A stretch of 64,000 nucleotides of DNA from Geosiphon pyriformis (GCA_016748015.1 JAAOMT010000057.1:514763-578762); one strand, 5' to 3'; positions 11,545 through 23,636 are shown, counted from the first letter of the stretch. Notes: generated by a model not told the origin, from the letters alone. Numbers and translations: made by a program.

Positions 11545-11585
11545 TAATGGTTCAGAATTGTTTTTTTTTATTCTTTTGTACTAAT
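11545..11585 (-). other. Integrase deletion junction in element C
   Basis: Left of the junction the sequence matches element D up to GGTTCAGGATTGTTTC (24611-24625); right of it the match resumes at ATTGTTTCTTTTTCC (25687 onward). About 1.07 kb, the whole integrase core, is absent. The 9-bp ATTGTTTCT occurs at both edges in D, so loss between direct repeats is likely. Confidence 0.8.
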
Positions 11586-11939
11586 CTGAATGATTGGTTT
11601 GAATTTCTGTGATTTTTGTAATAAATTTTGTTGTAGTGTATGAAATATTGTTTGAATTGGTATTGTAATTGATGTTTTTTACTTGGAAACCAATTTTCTG
11701 GTATGGTAAGAGTCTCTAAATAGTTTTTAAGATTGTTGTAATTTTTGGAATCTATTGTTGTTTTGTTATTTGTTAGTAGATTGATAAGTTGTAGTGAATT
11801 TATTAGTGTTATTAATTTTGTCTTATTCTTAAGAGACTATCAACATTGGTGTGTAATTTTCTTGGTTTGTGGTATACAATATATTTGTAATCTGCTAGGA
11901 AATCATTCCATCAAGACTGTTTGGCACTTTGTTCAGTTT

Positions 11940-13480
11940 TCTTCTTATTGAGCCATTTGAGACTAATATTGTTAGTTATAATGTCAAATTTTTTTCCATT
12001 CTTCAGATATTGTTAAAAATGTTTAAGAGCCCAAATGACTATGACAGTTTCTAATTCAGTTGAATCATATTTGAGTTCTGTTGGCTTGAATGTTCTACTG
12101 GAATAAGCAATAACTTGTTCTTGGCCATTTTCATCTAATTATGATAAAATGGCACCAAATGCTATATGTAAGGCATCAGTGGCTAGTTGGAACTGTTTGT
12201 TGAAATCTGGATAAGCAAAAACTGGGGCTGTTATCAATTTTGTTTTGAGAGTTTCAAAAGCTTTTTGTTGTTTTTCAGTCTATTGATATGGCACATTTTT
12301 GTTAGTAAGCTAGTTAAGTGGTTTGGCAATTTCTGAGAATTTTTTTATGAATTTTTGATAGTAGAAGACTAATCCTACAAATTCTCATAGCTCTGTGGTA
12401 TTTTTGGGAGTTTGAAAGTTTTTGACAGCACTGATTGTTCTAGAGTTTGGTTTGACTCTATCTTTGCTAACAATATATTCAAGAAAAATTAAACTTGTTT
12501 TTCCAAAGTAACATTTCTCAATGTTCAACTTTAATCCTGTTTTCTGTAATTATTGAAAAACTTCTTGCAGGTGAATGAAATAGGCTTCAAAACTTGATAA
12601 GTATACAACAGTGTTATCAAGATAGACAACTACTAATTGCCATAAGAGTCTTTTATATATAACATTCATAAGTTGCTAAAATGTTGTTGGTGCATTGCAA
12701 AGTTCAAAAGGCATAACATTGAACTCATAATTTCTTCTTTGAGTGGTGAATGCTGTTTTGGATCGATCTTTTGGGTCCATTTCAACTTGCCAGTATCTAC
12801 TTTTTAAGTCTAAAGTTAAGAAAAACTTGGCTTTTCCTAAGGCATCTAGCATATCATTAATTCTTGGAAGAAGGTAGGCATCTCCAATTGTCATGCTATT
12901 GAGCTGACAATAATCTACACAGAATCTGATTTTTTCGTTTTTCTTTTTAACAAGAATTATTGATAAGGTTCAAGAACTTCTTAATGATTGAATCAATTTA
13001 TTATTGAGCATTTTTTGGACCTCTTCTCTGATAAATTGGTGGCTAGCAGGTGGAATTCAATAGACTTGTTGTCATTTTGGTAAAGCATTTTCTGTATGGA
13101 TCTAATGTTAAACAATATCAGTTTTTCTAAGGTTATTGTTGTTTTTTGGAAATATATCTGCAAATTCAGCTATTAGTTGTTTCAATTGTCTTTGTTGTTG
13201 GAATTCTAAGAAACTCATGTTGATTTGAGAGAGTTTTTCTTCCAATAAGTGATAGTTTTCAGTAATAGGAGTGATGTTTGGATTTGGAAGTAGAGTATGT
13301 CTTATAATTTTGATGAAATTAAAAACAATTTGAGGGTTTTTATCTTGGAAGATATTGCTGTGTATGATTCCAATTTCCAATTTATTTAATAAAACAATAG
13401 GGTAATTATTGGGATTGTAGAATGTAACTCAAAATTTTTTCATTTTTTTAGGAATATAAACGTTTGGGATTGAGATTTCA
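11940..13480 (-). pseudogene. RT - RNase H of element C
   Basis: Going down in coordinate, the pre-RT region (13108-13380), RT core (RFCVDYCQLNS near 12900; FLTLDLKSRYWQVEMDPKDRSK near 12800), catalytic box YLDNTVVY (about 12610-12635, YLDD to YLDN) and RNase H (about 11970-12290) follow one another. Several stops and the YLDN change make it inactive. It joins directly to the integrase deletion at its C-terminal end. Confidence 0.85.
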
Positions 13481-13494
13481 TGCTTTAAACAGAT

Positions 13495-14193
13495 TTATTT
13501 ATCGGATTCAAAAATTTGTTGGGTAGTAGTGGGTTTTAAGCAAGTGTAAATTTCGTGATGTTCACCAAAAAGTAAAATAGTAATTGGTTGAGGAAGTTGA
13601 AGAATCTGGTGAGATTTATTCTGTGCATTGAGAGCTATGTTTACTGGCACTGTAAATTGTCCAGTTGAACCAAAACCTTGAGTTTTTTTTTCACTTTTTT
13701 CCAATTGTTCTCTGTTTTTAATTGATTGTAAACTCGAAATATTGATTAAGAGTAGGTAAATTGCTTGGGCAATTTTTTCAGCATGTTCAATCCTAAATGG
13801 TTTGTCTGTTTTATTCTGTAACATAATAGTAATGTCTCCAGTATATTCTGCATTTATGACTCCTTTTCTAACATTGATTCTTTTGCTTGTCAATGATGAT
13901 CTGAATGCAATTTGAACTATTGCTCTAGATAGAATTTTAAGAGTGATTCTGAGATTGATTTTTGTTAAGAACTTTGGTTGGAGAACCAAAGTATCTTTTC
14001 CTGAGTAGCTTAAATTATATCCAGCATCAATTTTATGTGCTTTTTCTGGTCTGATTCCTTGACCATAGTTGTCGAAATATTTAAGTTGTAGAGGTGGTTG
14101 ATTTTCAAAAAGATAGATGAGAGTGGTTGGTAGTTTTTTTACCAGTTTAGATACTCCAAATTCGATTTCATTTTCATCATTTTTATCTGGCAT
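13495..14193 (-). pseudogene. dUTPase domain of element C, longest open copy
   Basis: 232 codons are open. All five trimeric dUTPase motifs are legible: DAGYNLSYSGKD (1), FRSSLTSKRI (2), GVINAEYTGDI (3; catalytic Asp replaced by Asn), RIEHAEKIAQAIYLL (4) and GFGSTGQ (5, the glycine-rich tail that closes the active site). The domain ends about 60 residues before the open frame does; the remainder leads towards RT. The usual dUTPase length (about 130-150 residues) fits. Because motif 3 is mutated, this copy should be inactive even though it is open. Confidence 0.88.
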
Positions 14194-14199
14194 AAGAAT

Positions 14200-14840
14200 G
14201 CTAAGAGCATAGCATTCTAAACACTATTGGTTATCACAAGACATAACACATTCTTCACATAATTGAATATTCATTTGCTCTAATTGTTGAATTTAAGCTT
14301 CTTTGGTTGGGTATGTATGACTTGCAATTTGGTGGTAGGTTTCTACTTTATCTTTATAATCAAATCCAGTTAATTCCATGGTATACTCAATGTATTCAGC
14401 TTCTTTCATTTGGTAGACATTTTCTTGGGTGGCTCTATTAATTAATGCTATTGCTAAGTCAAAAATCATTTCAGCATCATAAGGATAGTAATACAGTTTG
14501 TTGAGAGCACTGTTGTATGCTGCATTAAATGGAGTTCCTTTTTTCACTTTTTCCGAAATTGATAGGGCATATTGGCAGATTTGGTCACATACTTCTTTTC
14601 TCATTACAACATTAATCTAGTTGTATTTTTCTGGTAGTATATCTCTACATGTAAGGCATGAGGTGTTGTTCTATTTTCCACTTCTTTTTGGAGATCCAAA
14701 TTGTTTTCTATGGTATGCTTTGCAAAGTAGCAGGTGCAAGTTTCATATTCCTCTTTTGGAAAAATACATGCTCTTATTGATGAAAGCTTTTTCTTGCAAT
14801 CTTTGCATTTTAGCAGAATGTATAGTAATTCTTTTTATAG
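14200..14840 (-). pseudogene. Cys-rich domain of element C
   Basis: Paired cysteines flank a helical acidic segment that is open at 14293-14604 (EVCDQICQYALSISEKVKK ... MIFDLAIALINRATQENV). The upstream knuckles (CKDC-like, CYFAKHTIE region) are partly lost. Layout matches B and D. Confidence 0.55.
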
Positions 14841-15089
14841 TTCTGGTGTGGAATATCTAACTTTCTTTCATCTTCTTGATTCTTCAAAAATCTCTTAATT
14901 TGTTTCTTCAGCCCAATTGGATGTTGATCCAAGAGCCATGGAGATTTTGGTGAGCGGTATTTTTTTCTCCTCTTCAAATTTAAATACTGGGGCTTTTTTG
15001 GATTGTTTGTTGAAAGTACTACAAGTAGCAAGTACTATGGTATATTGTCTTTGGTATAAGATTTTTAATTCCTAAGTTTCCTAGTTTAA

Positions 15090-15440
15090 GTTTGCATTGG
15101 CCTTAAGAAGCCAATTATTTCCAACAAAAGGTTGGTATTGGGGTGCATCCATGACTAAAACTTTGACTGAAATGATAATTCTATCAATGGTGAATGGGAA
15201 ATTGTCAATTTCTCTTACTGGTGTCTTTTTTATACCATCTGTTGTAACAATTACTGTTTGAGTTGGTCTGTTGACATTTTGATTGAGTTGTTGTATTAAT
15301 TGGTAAGTAATGATACTTTTAGCAGATTCACTGTCTAGAATTAATCAAATAGGCTTTTCTTCTACTATAGTTTTAGTGTACATAGCAGTGATAGCTTTTT
15401 GCTTATTGACTGCTGCATTGCTAAGCAAGAATGGTAATTC
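15090..15440 (-). pseudogene. Aspartic protease domain of element C
   Basis: The active-site region reads LILDSESAKS (about 15325-15350). The Asp is kept but the conserved Gly after Ser is Glu, so the DSG triad is broken. The C-terminal part (FTIDRIIISVKVLVMDAP, about 15150-15200) is recognisable. Confidence 0.7.
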
Positions 15441-15599
15441 ATTTGCTTCAAATTCAAATGGGAATATATCTGAAAGGTTGGCATTTTGGGCTGGTAGAAT
15501 AGTATTGTTGGAAGAATTTGATCTTAGTGCTGCAATTTTACCTTCAAAAAGTGCAGTTTGTTGAAAATCCGATTCTTCTTGCATTGTTAAATAACTAGG

Positions 15600-17400
15600 T
15601 TGAGTGTAAAACTGAGTGGGTTTTTGTTGACCAGAATTTCAGAAAACTAGTTGATTATTGGGGTTAAATCTGTTGTGGTTTGTTAAAAAATGATTTTGTG
15701 GTGTGAATTAGTTTTGTTGGACCAATCTTCTGGCTGGTACTTGATATTGTTGAGTGGATGGTATTTGATATTGCTGAATTGGTAAAGATTGCTGATATTG
15801 TTGCTGCATTGATTGTGAAGCTAGTTGATAGTAATTGTTATAATTTTGTGGTCTTGGTAAATAATAAGTTGGTAGTAGAGGTTGGTAATAAGATTGTTGT
15901 AATGAAGAGTAATGTTAATTACTCCTGTTTTGTTGGTCTCTTTGCAATTTCCTGCAATCTCATTTCTAGTGTCCTGAAATTTTACAATAATGATAATTTT
16001 GAGGTTGATTGTTAGATGATAATCTAAAATTGTTTTGGTTGCATCATTATGGTGGTTGATATCTTTGTGGTTGTTGCTGCTGTTGTTGTTAGTTTGTAAA
16101 ATAGTTTTCAACTTTTTTGTGAGTTGGTTTATTTTCTTTTCAGCTGCTAAGCTGGTTTTTTCAATAGCTAGGTTGATAAGTTTGGTGTGGTTTGCTTTTT
16201 CCATTGCTATTTCATAGTTCTTTACATGTCTAATAGCAGTTGCTAAGTTTGCTAGTACATGTAAACAGACTTTCTTAATCAATTTGTTTTTTAATCCTGC
16301 TATAAACTAATCCAAAATCTGAGCATCAGAATAGTATTCATTGGTTTTTAATTGTTGAATTCATTGAAGAAGTTTGTTGAATTTCTTAAGATAAGTCATA
16401 ACAATCTCAGATGTTTCTTGTTTAATATTGCAAAAGTGGTTTTGAAAAGTAATAGAGATGTTGTTGTTAATGAATTGTTATAGAAAAGCATTTTTGAATG
16501 CTTGCCAGTTTTTAAAGAGTTCTTCTAAGTTTTTAAATCATTTTTCTACTGTTCTTTGGAGATTCTATTTATTTGCATCTCCTGCTTTTTGAACTTTGTC
16601 AAGCCATTCTTATAGACTGGTATCATTGTCTTTACCAGTAAATTCTGGAATCTTTGCAATATAAGCAGTTGCTATTTCTTTTTCATTTTCTGTGGTTTCT
16701 TTTTGTTCTGATTCAGTTTCTTTACTTTCCAAGTTTTCTGAATGATTACTTTTATTTTTTTGTAAGTAATCAATAATATTGGTGCTTGTTGATATGGGTT
16801 CTTGTTGTTGAGTAGGACTTTTAAGTAACTGAAAATCTTCTAGTCTTAAGAACTGGATAAGTGGTGAATTTGGTGTTTATGATTGAGCAAGTAAAATTGG
16901 AAATAGTGTAATAGAAAGTGGTAATTTGACACTGGTCCCTTGTTCAGGTGTTTGCAAGTGTTTGGCAGTTGTCTTAGGTAATATTAGAGTGTTTGGAGTA
17001 GTTTTTGAGTGTTGTTTCACTTTTTGTTTGTCTTTGTTGCTTGTTTTTGTTTCTGATTCAAAATCAAAAGAGTATTTGGACTGTACTGAGTATTTTTCTT
17101 TACAATACTCAATAATGTTAAAATTAAGTTCTTAGAAGTAGGTAGCAAGTGTTTCACTGTTTAAGTCTTTTATTCCCAATTGTAAATAGTGCACTAAATT
17201 ATTGTAGAGGTTGTTTCTGACTTTTAAATGTTGTAGTTTCCAAAAAAATAGTTGTTAATATGATTTTTAATGTATTGGTATAGTGATTTCTTGAAAATTT
17301 CTATTCCGTCTTGGATGTTGAATCTTTGCTTGCAGTGTGTGTAGATTGACTGATAATACTCTAGAGTTGTTGTGTCTGATGTGATCACCACTTTGAAATT
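15600..17400 (-). pseudogene. gag of element C
   Basis: The N-terminal helical part is near 17267-17390 in a broken frame, the gag core lies near 16360-16620 (homologous to AEEWFENLE...LRNHFCNIKQETSE of element D) and the basic/Gln-rich C-terminus is near 15750-16280. The first codons read GTG GTG ATC, without an ATG, as in element D. It is full of transition-type stops. Confidence 0.7.
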
Positions 17401-17424
17401 GTTTTTGCTGTGTTGTTTCTCTGC

Positions 17425-17434
17425 AAGAGCACCA
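17425..17434 (-). other. Primer-binding site of element C
   Basis: The reverse complement reads TGGTGCTCTT followed by GCAGAG, two bases inside the 5' LTR. The first ten bases are shared with B and D. Confidence 0.6.
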
Positions 17435-17436
17435 AA

Positions 17437-18388
17437 TGTTACTGAAGGTTTTTGGTCTCTTTTTTTGAATGTTGTTAATGTTGATTTGCTGTGAATTCAC
17501 GTTTTCAGGAAGTAGTTAGACCTCCAGTAACTGAATTTATCTTCAAATTATCTCCTATAATTTGAACTGCTGGGCTTATAAGTGGAATGGCCAATTCCAT
17601 GCCAGTTGCTTTGTGTAGTTATATTGTAGTAAATGTCAACTCTTTCCAGGGAATTGCTCATCTAAAAGCTCACTAAAAATGTGTAGTTACTTTGCTGTGA
17701 AAGTCAACTCTTCTACAGGAATCTTGTCTGTAGACTATCTTAATGATTGTAATAAGAAAACAAAAGAAAAATATAAAAAATATAAAATTTTGTTAATGGA
17801 AACGTTTTTTATCCAGGCCTGGAGTCACTAACAGTTTACTGAAATTGGTAGCTAATCAATTTCAAAACATTTGTTGTGTTGAGGGAATTCCAAGTGTAAT
17901 AATTTAAGAATTTGGTTTTCGAATATTTAATTTTGTAAAAGATGATTTGTTTTAATTAAGATATCTAAAATAAGATACTATGGTAAGATACTAAGAGAAA
18001 ATTTTTTTTTTTTGAAGAGAAAAGCTCTTCTTTTATACAACTTGTTGTAGTACTAGTCTTTAAACTTGTACTTTTCTGTTTGCTATAATTTGGGTAAACT
18101 AAAGATACATTTTGGTGAACTACAAGTTATTTCACTGAACTATTGATTATTTCGGCCAATTTTCATTAATTTCGGCGAATTTTGACTATGTTAAATGGTT
18201 CAGGGTATTGTGTAATTTGATCATCTTAATTTTTAGAGTACAAATCGTATTATTGATTGAGTAATAATATTTGATAATTTGATTAAATAATAAGTAATAA
18301 TCGAAATAATAATAATATATGCTAATTAATAATAAGAATTATGAGGGTAATTTCATGCTAATTAATAGCTAGAATTCTACTAGTAACA
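17437..18388 (-). repeat. 5' LTR of element C
   Basis: In plus orientation it starts TGTTACTGAAGG and ends CTAGTAACA, with TATA box CTTTTATA at 18030-18037. It is followed immediately by the CCAA target duplication and the resumed sequence of element B. Confidence 0.92.
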
Positions 18389-21300
18389 CCAATTACCATT
18401 TCACCTTTTGGTAAACATCACAAAATTTACACTTGCTCAAAACCCACCACTACCCAACAAATCTTTGAATTCAATGAACAAATCTGTTTAAAACATGAAA
18501 TCTCAATCCCAAACGTTTATATTCCCAAAGAAATGAAAAAATTTTGAGTTATATTCTACAACCCTAATAATTACTTTATTGTTTTATTGAACAAATTAGA
18601 GATTGGAATCATATAATATCTTTTAAGATGAAAACCCTCAAATTGTCTTTAATTTCATCGAAATTATAAGACATACACTACTTCCAAATTCAAACATCAT
18701 TCCTACTACTGAAAACTATCACTTTTTGAAAAAAAACTCTTTCAAATCAACATAGGTCCCTTAGAACTCCAACAACAAAGACAATAGAAACAGCTAATAG
18801 CTGAATTTGCAGATATATTTGCAAAAGACAACAATGATCTTGAAAAAACTGATATTGTTCAACATCAGATCTACACAGGAGATGCTTTACTAAAATGACA
18901 ACAAGCCTATCAAGTTCCACTTGCTAGCCACCAATTTATTAGAGAAGAGGTCCAAAGAATGCTTAATAACAGATTGATTTAACCATCAAAAAGTCCTTGG
19001 GCCTTACCAGTAGTTTTTGTCAAAAAAAAAACAAAAAAATCAGATTTTGTGTTGACTATTACCAACTAAACAGTATGACAATTGGAGATGTCTACCCTCT
19101 TTTAAGAATTGATAATATACTAGATGCTCTAGAAAAAGCCAAGTTCTTTTCAACTTTAGACTTGAAAAGTGGATACTGACAAGTCGAAATAGATCCAAAA
19201 GATTGACCCAAAACAGCATTTACTATTCAAGGAGGAAACTATGAATTCAATATTATGTCTTTTGGACTCTGTAATGTACCAACAACATTTCAGTGACTTA
19301 TGAATGTTGTATATGAAGAATTCTTATGGCAATTAGTAATTGTCTATCTTGATAATACTGATGTATATTTACCAAGCTTTGAAACCCATCTTATCTATTT
19401 ACAAGAAGTTTTTTAATAATTACAGAAAGCAGAATTAAAGTTAAATATTGAGAAATATCACTTTGGGAAAACAAGTTTAATCTTTTTTGGACATATTGTT
19501 AGCAAAAATGGAGTCAAACCAAATCCTGAAGCAATCAGTGCTGTTAAAAACTTTCAAACACCCAGAAATACCACAGAACTACAAAGATTTGTAAGATTAG
19601 CCTCCTACTATCGAAAATTTATAAAAAATTTCTTAAAGATTGCCAAACCACTCAACTATCTTACCAACAAAAATATGCTATACCAATAGATTAATGAACA
19701 ACAAAAAGCTTTTGAAACTCTCAAGACAAAATTAACAACAGTTCTAGTTCTTGCTTATCCAGATTTCAACAAACAATTTCAACTAGCCACTGATACTTTA
19801 CATATAGCATTTAGTGTCATCCTATCACAATTGGATAAAAATGGCCAGGAACAAGTTATTAACTATGCCAGTAAAACACTCAAGCCAACAGAACTCAAAT
19901 ATGGCTCAACTGAATTAGAAGCTGTCACAGTTATTTGGGCTATTAAACATTTCCAGCAATACCTGAAGAATAGAAAAGAATTTGACATCATAACTGACAA
20001 TATTGGCCTTAAATAGCTTAATAAAAAGAAAACTGAACAAAGTGCCAAACAGTCTTGATGGAATGATTTTCTAGCAGATTACAAATATATTGTACACTAC
20101 AAACCAAGAAAATTACATACCAATGTTGATAGCCTCTCAAGAATGAAACAAGATTAATACCATCAATAATTTTATTACAACTTATTACTACCAACAAAAC
20201 AACAAAACCACAATAGATCCCAGAAATTACAACAATCTTAAAAACTATTTGAAGACTCTTATCATATCAAAAAATTGGTCTTCAAGTGAAAAACATCGAT
20301 TACAACACTAATTCAAACTATATTTTATACACCACAACAAAATCTATTACAAGAATCATAAAAACCCAAACCAACCACTCAGACTAGTACAGGAAAATAA
20401 AAAAGAAACAATCTTATACAACATGTACACAGATCTATTTTCAGCACACTTGGAAAGATATGGAACAATCCAAAAAACTTTTGAATATTATTTTTGGCCC
20501 CACATGCAAAAAAACATTTGACAATATGTAGAATCTTGTGATAGTTGTCAAAAAAAAGAAGGAACTTGTCCCATAGAACTTTTAAATCCAATCAAAGTTG
20601 GACAACTTTTTAACAGAGTTGGAATTAATTTAGTCGGCCCATTACCTATTATAACCCAAAGAAATCATTATATTGCAGTTGCAGTAGATTATTTTACCAA
20701 ATGGCCTAAAGCTAGAGCCAATTCAAAGAGCAGATGCAAAATCAGTAGCAAATTTCATCTATGAAGACATTATTTGTAGACATAGATGCCTAATTGAACT
20801 TTTATTTAATCAAGGAACACATTTTGTGAACAACTTGATACAAAAAATTTGTGAATGATTCAATGTTAAAAGACCTTTATTATTACCTTATTACCTCCAA
20901 ACAAATAGACTTGTAAAATGTTTCAACAGAACATTGTGTAAATCTTTAGCCAAAGTCTTAACAGATTTTGAGCAGGAATAGGATATCTTTATTCCATCAG
21001 TGTTATTAATATATAGAACACTAAAACAAGATACTATGAAACACATACTATTTAATCTTACTTATAAAAGAACAGCAACATTACCAATTAATTTCACAGT
21101 GGAATCATATTCAATGCAACTAATCAATGAAGAAAACTTTCAAGAAACACTTCAAAGAAGAGCCTACACTCTCCTTAGTACATTAAAAGAAAAAAGACAC
21201 ATAGCAGTCTTTTATATTAAACACCATCAAGTCCTACAAAAAGAAAGGCATAACAACAAACTACCACCAGTTACCAACGAATTTAAAGTTGGAAATAAAG

Positions 21301-21600
21301 TTCTCTTATATAGAACTAAGGCTAAAAAACAATGGAGTGGAAAATTTGAACATAAATAGAATGAACTATTTTATATTCATGAAATTTTAGGCAATAAATC
21401 ATACAAGTTAAGACTTGATGACAAAGTACTAGCAAAAGTTGCACATAGAGATAAATTGAAACACTATCATTTCAGAAACAATCCTGAACCATTAATTCCA
21501 CAAATTGATATACATTCCCTTTTAGTTAATTCTAAAAATATTTCCCGAAATTTAGAACCAATAGTTATAATAAAACAACAATCAAACTTGAACACTTAAT
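18389..21600 (+). pseudogene. RT - RNase H - integrase part of element B (after the nested insertion)
   Basis: The frame resumes at TTACCATTTCACCT exactly where element B was cut. RT blocks include KIRFCVDYYQLNS (about 19040), FSTLDLKSGY (about 19150) and the catalytic box YLDNTDVY (about 19345), where YLDD has become YLDN. RNase H follows (TELEAVTVIWAIKHFQQYL near 19910, IITDN near 19990). Integrase has SCDSCQKKEG (about 20540, zinc-finger end), VAVDYFTKWPKA (about 20680) and a chromodomain-less C-terminus ending about 21360-21595. Numerous stops replace CAA, CAG and TGG. Confidence 0.85.
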
Positions 21601-21759
21601 TTAACATTTTTAATAATCTCTTTTAAAAATACAAACATAAAAACAAAAATAGTAAATAATTACAAAAAACACTTAAACCCAAAATCAAATAAAAATCCTA
21701 TACCCAAAAATAATTTTCTTTATTCTTTTTTTTTTCTTTATTAATTAGTCAATTTTATT

Positions 21760-22456
21760 ATGATTATTCCCCAAAATATCCAACAAACATCTCAAAAATT
21801 AATGTTAGTCTTAAAAACACTTTTTAACTTATCTATAATGATTAATGGAAGTCAAATCAATTACATTCAGAAAAAAACCACAGCTTTAGTAGTAAATAAT
21901 TCTCAGAACTATCACTCCTATAGAAAAAAAACAAGAGGTCACTCTGAAAATAGGTTACCAGAACTTTTGAAGCAAGCACTGAAAGAAAACTTTTTAATTG
22001 CCTCTATTGACATTTCACCAAATGCCACAATTCAACAAAAACTTCTACTATTTTTTAACAAACAGAACAATAAACATACTCTTATATATAGATATTTTTA
22101 TATTGGAAAAACACTTTATGAATAAAAACTGAAACTTAAAGCAATCAACATTACTCTTGAGGCTATACAAAAACAAATTCACAATGAATTCAAGACAGCA
22201 GCTGAACCAACAAACACTTGCTATAAACTTAAAGCAGCAGTCAGACTCTATAATTTATTCAACACTTGTAAAAACGTTCTACAAAATTTAATACTCCATC
22301 CAATGAAGATTCAATATATTGAAAAATTCACAGAACTGAAATTTTAACAATTTTCAGACAATTATCTTGGACTACTATCTTAACATTACAGATAGTGCTT
22401 GGACTTTAACAGAGCTCAGTCTTGAGGAGAAGATTATGTTACCAGTAGAATTTAGC
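21760..22456 (+). pseudogene. ORF3 of element B (extra 3' ORF), degraded
   Basis: An ATG at 21760 opens a 121-codon stretch (MIIPQNIQQTSQKLM...), then single stops at positions where C and D have Gln. The reading can be followed to EKFTELKF and into the first bases of the 3' LTR. It is homologous along its length to the ORFs at 10569-11276 and 23617-24324. No enzymatic motif is visible; it is rich in Asn, Gln, Lys and Leu and predicted mostly helical. Function unknown. Confidence 0.7.
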
Positions 22457-22540
22457 TATTAATTAGCATAAAATTACTCTTATAATTTCTATTATTAATT
22501 AACATATATTATTATTATTTCAATTATTACTTATTATTTA
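22437..22540 (+). repeat. Truncated 3' LTR of element B
   Basis: TGTTACCAGTAGAATTTAGC follows a GAGGAGAAGATTA polypurine tract and matches the 5' LTR for about 104 bp. At 22541 the match ends abruptly in unrelated sequence. Confidence 0.8.
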
Positions 22541-22723
22541 ATGGAGTTATTTGGTTATAAGATACAAAAATATGTTTTAGTTATTTGTAGCTTAAGTAAA
22601 TAAGCCATCTTTTCTGAACTAGTTGAGTACAGTTACTAAAGTCTAGTAGTGTTTTTTTGCTTTTCTGGTAAGCTAACAAGATAATATGAATATTCAATTC
22701 TAAAAAAACTTTTTTTTTACTGG
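22541..22723. other. 183-bp orphan segment between B and D
   Basis: This segment matches neither LTR nor any other part of the window that I can recognise. It separates the cut-off 3' LTR of B from the 3' LTR of D, ending in a T-run and ACTGG, the left target site of D. No gene is seen. Confidence 0.5.
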
Positions 22724-23636
22724 TATTACCAGAGATTTTTGGTCTCTTTTCTTAAATGTTGGTAATGTTAATTTGCTGTGAATTCATGTTCTCAAGAAGT
22801 AGTTGAACCTCCAGTAACTGAATTTATCTTCAAATTATCTCTTATAATTTGAACTGCTGGGCTTATAAGTGGAATGGCCAATTCCATGCCAGTTACTTTG
22901 TGTAGTTATGTTGTAGTAAATGTCAACTTTTTCTCAGAAATTGTTTGTCTGGAAGCTTACTAAAAATGTGTAGTTACTTTGCTGTAAAAGTCAACTCTTC
23001 TACAGGAATCTTGTTTATAGATTACCCCAATAATTATAATAAGAAAAATAAAGAAAATAAAAGAAATGTAAAAAAAAATAGAATTTTGTCAAGAGAAACG
23101 TTTTCTATCTAGGCCTGAAGTCACTAACAGTTTATTGAAATTGGTAGCTAATCAATTTCAAAACATTAGTTGTGTTGGAAGAATTTCAAGTGTAATAATC
23201 AAAGAATTTGTTTTTAAATATTTAATTTTTATTTGAAATGTGTAAAAGATGATTTGTTCCAATTAAAATATCTAAAGTAAGATACTATGTTAAAATATTA
23301 TAAAAAGATATGGGAAGGATATATTTTCTTGAAAAGAGAAGCTCTTCTTTTATACAACTTGTTATAGTACTAGTCTTTAAACTTGCACTTTTCTCTTTTC
23401 TACAATTTGGGTGAACTAAAGATATATTTCAGCAAACTACAAGTTATTTCTACAAATTATTGTGTAATTTGATCATCTTAATTTCTATAGTACAAATCGG
23501 GTTATTGATTGAGTAATAATATTTGATAATTTGGCTAATTAATAAGTGATAATCGAAATGATAATATGTTACTTAATAATAAAAATTATGAAGATAATTT
23601 TTATGCAAATTAATAGCTAAAATTCCACTGGTAACA
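22724..23636 (-). repeat. 3' LTR of element D (66 bp shorter than its partner)
   Basis: It runs from TATTACCAGAGA to CCACTGGTAACA. Compared with 31613-32591, a block containing both TTTCGGC(GA)ATTTT repeats is missing near 23460. Other differences are mostly transitions. Confidence 0.9.

Larger units (their letters stand above)
9619..18388 (-). mobile_element. Element C: dUTPase-type Ty3/gypsy retrotransposon nested in B, integrase-deleted
   Basis: It has two LTRs in minus orientation (9619-10588, 17437-18388), a polypurine tract next to the lower LTR and a primer site next to the upper one. It is flanked by CCAA on both sides (9615-9618 and 18389-18392); removing the element plus one CCAA restores element B. 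Gag, protease, Cys-rich, dUTPase, RT, RNase H and ORF3 are present, but the integrase is missing (junction near 11560). It has frequent transition-type stops, fewer than B. Confidence 0.93.
4761..22540 (+). mobile_element. Element B: dUTPase-type Ty3/gypsy retrotransposon, split by element C
   Basis: The 5' LTR is 4761-5730, the internal region is 5731-9618 continued at 18389-22436, and only the first ~104 bp of the 3' LTR remain. The two halves join seamlessly at ...CTTCCCCAACCAATTACC, as shown by the uninterrupted homologous stretches in C and D. All domains are present, but many CAA/CAG and TGG codons have become stops, so it cannot encode a polyprotein. It is older than C, which inserted into it. 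The 4 bp left of the 5' LTR cannot be checked against a right-hand duplication because the 3' LTR is cut off. Confidence 0.9.

Noticed and set aside
18389-22540. A separate plus-strand retrotransposon beginning at 18389
   Set aside because: It has no 5' LTR; it is the continuation of element B after the nested insertion, shown by the CCAA duplication and frame continuity.
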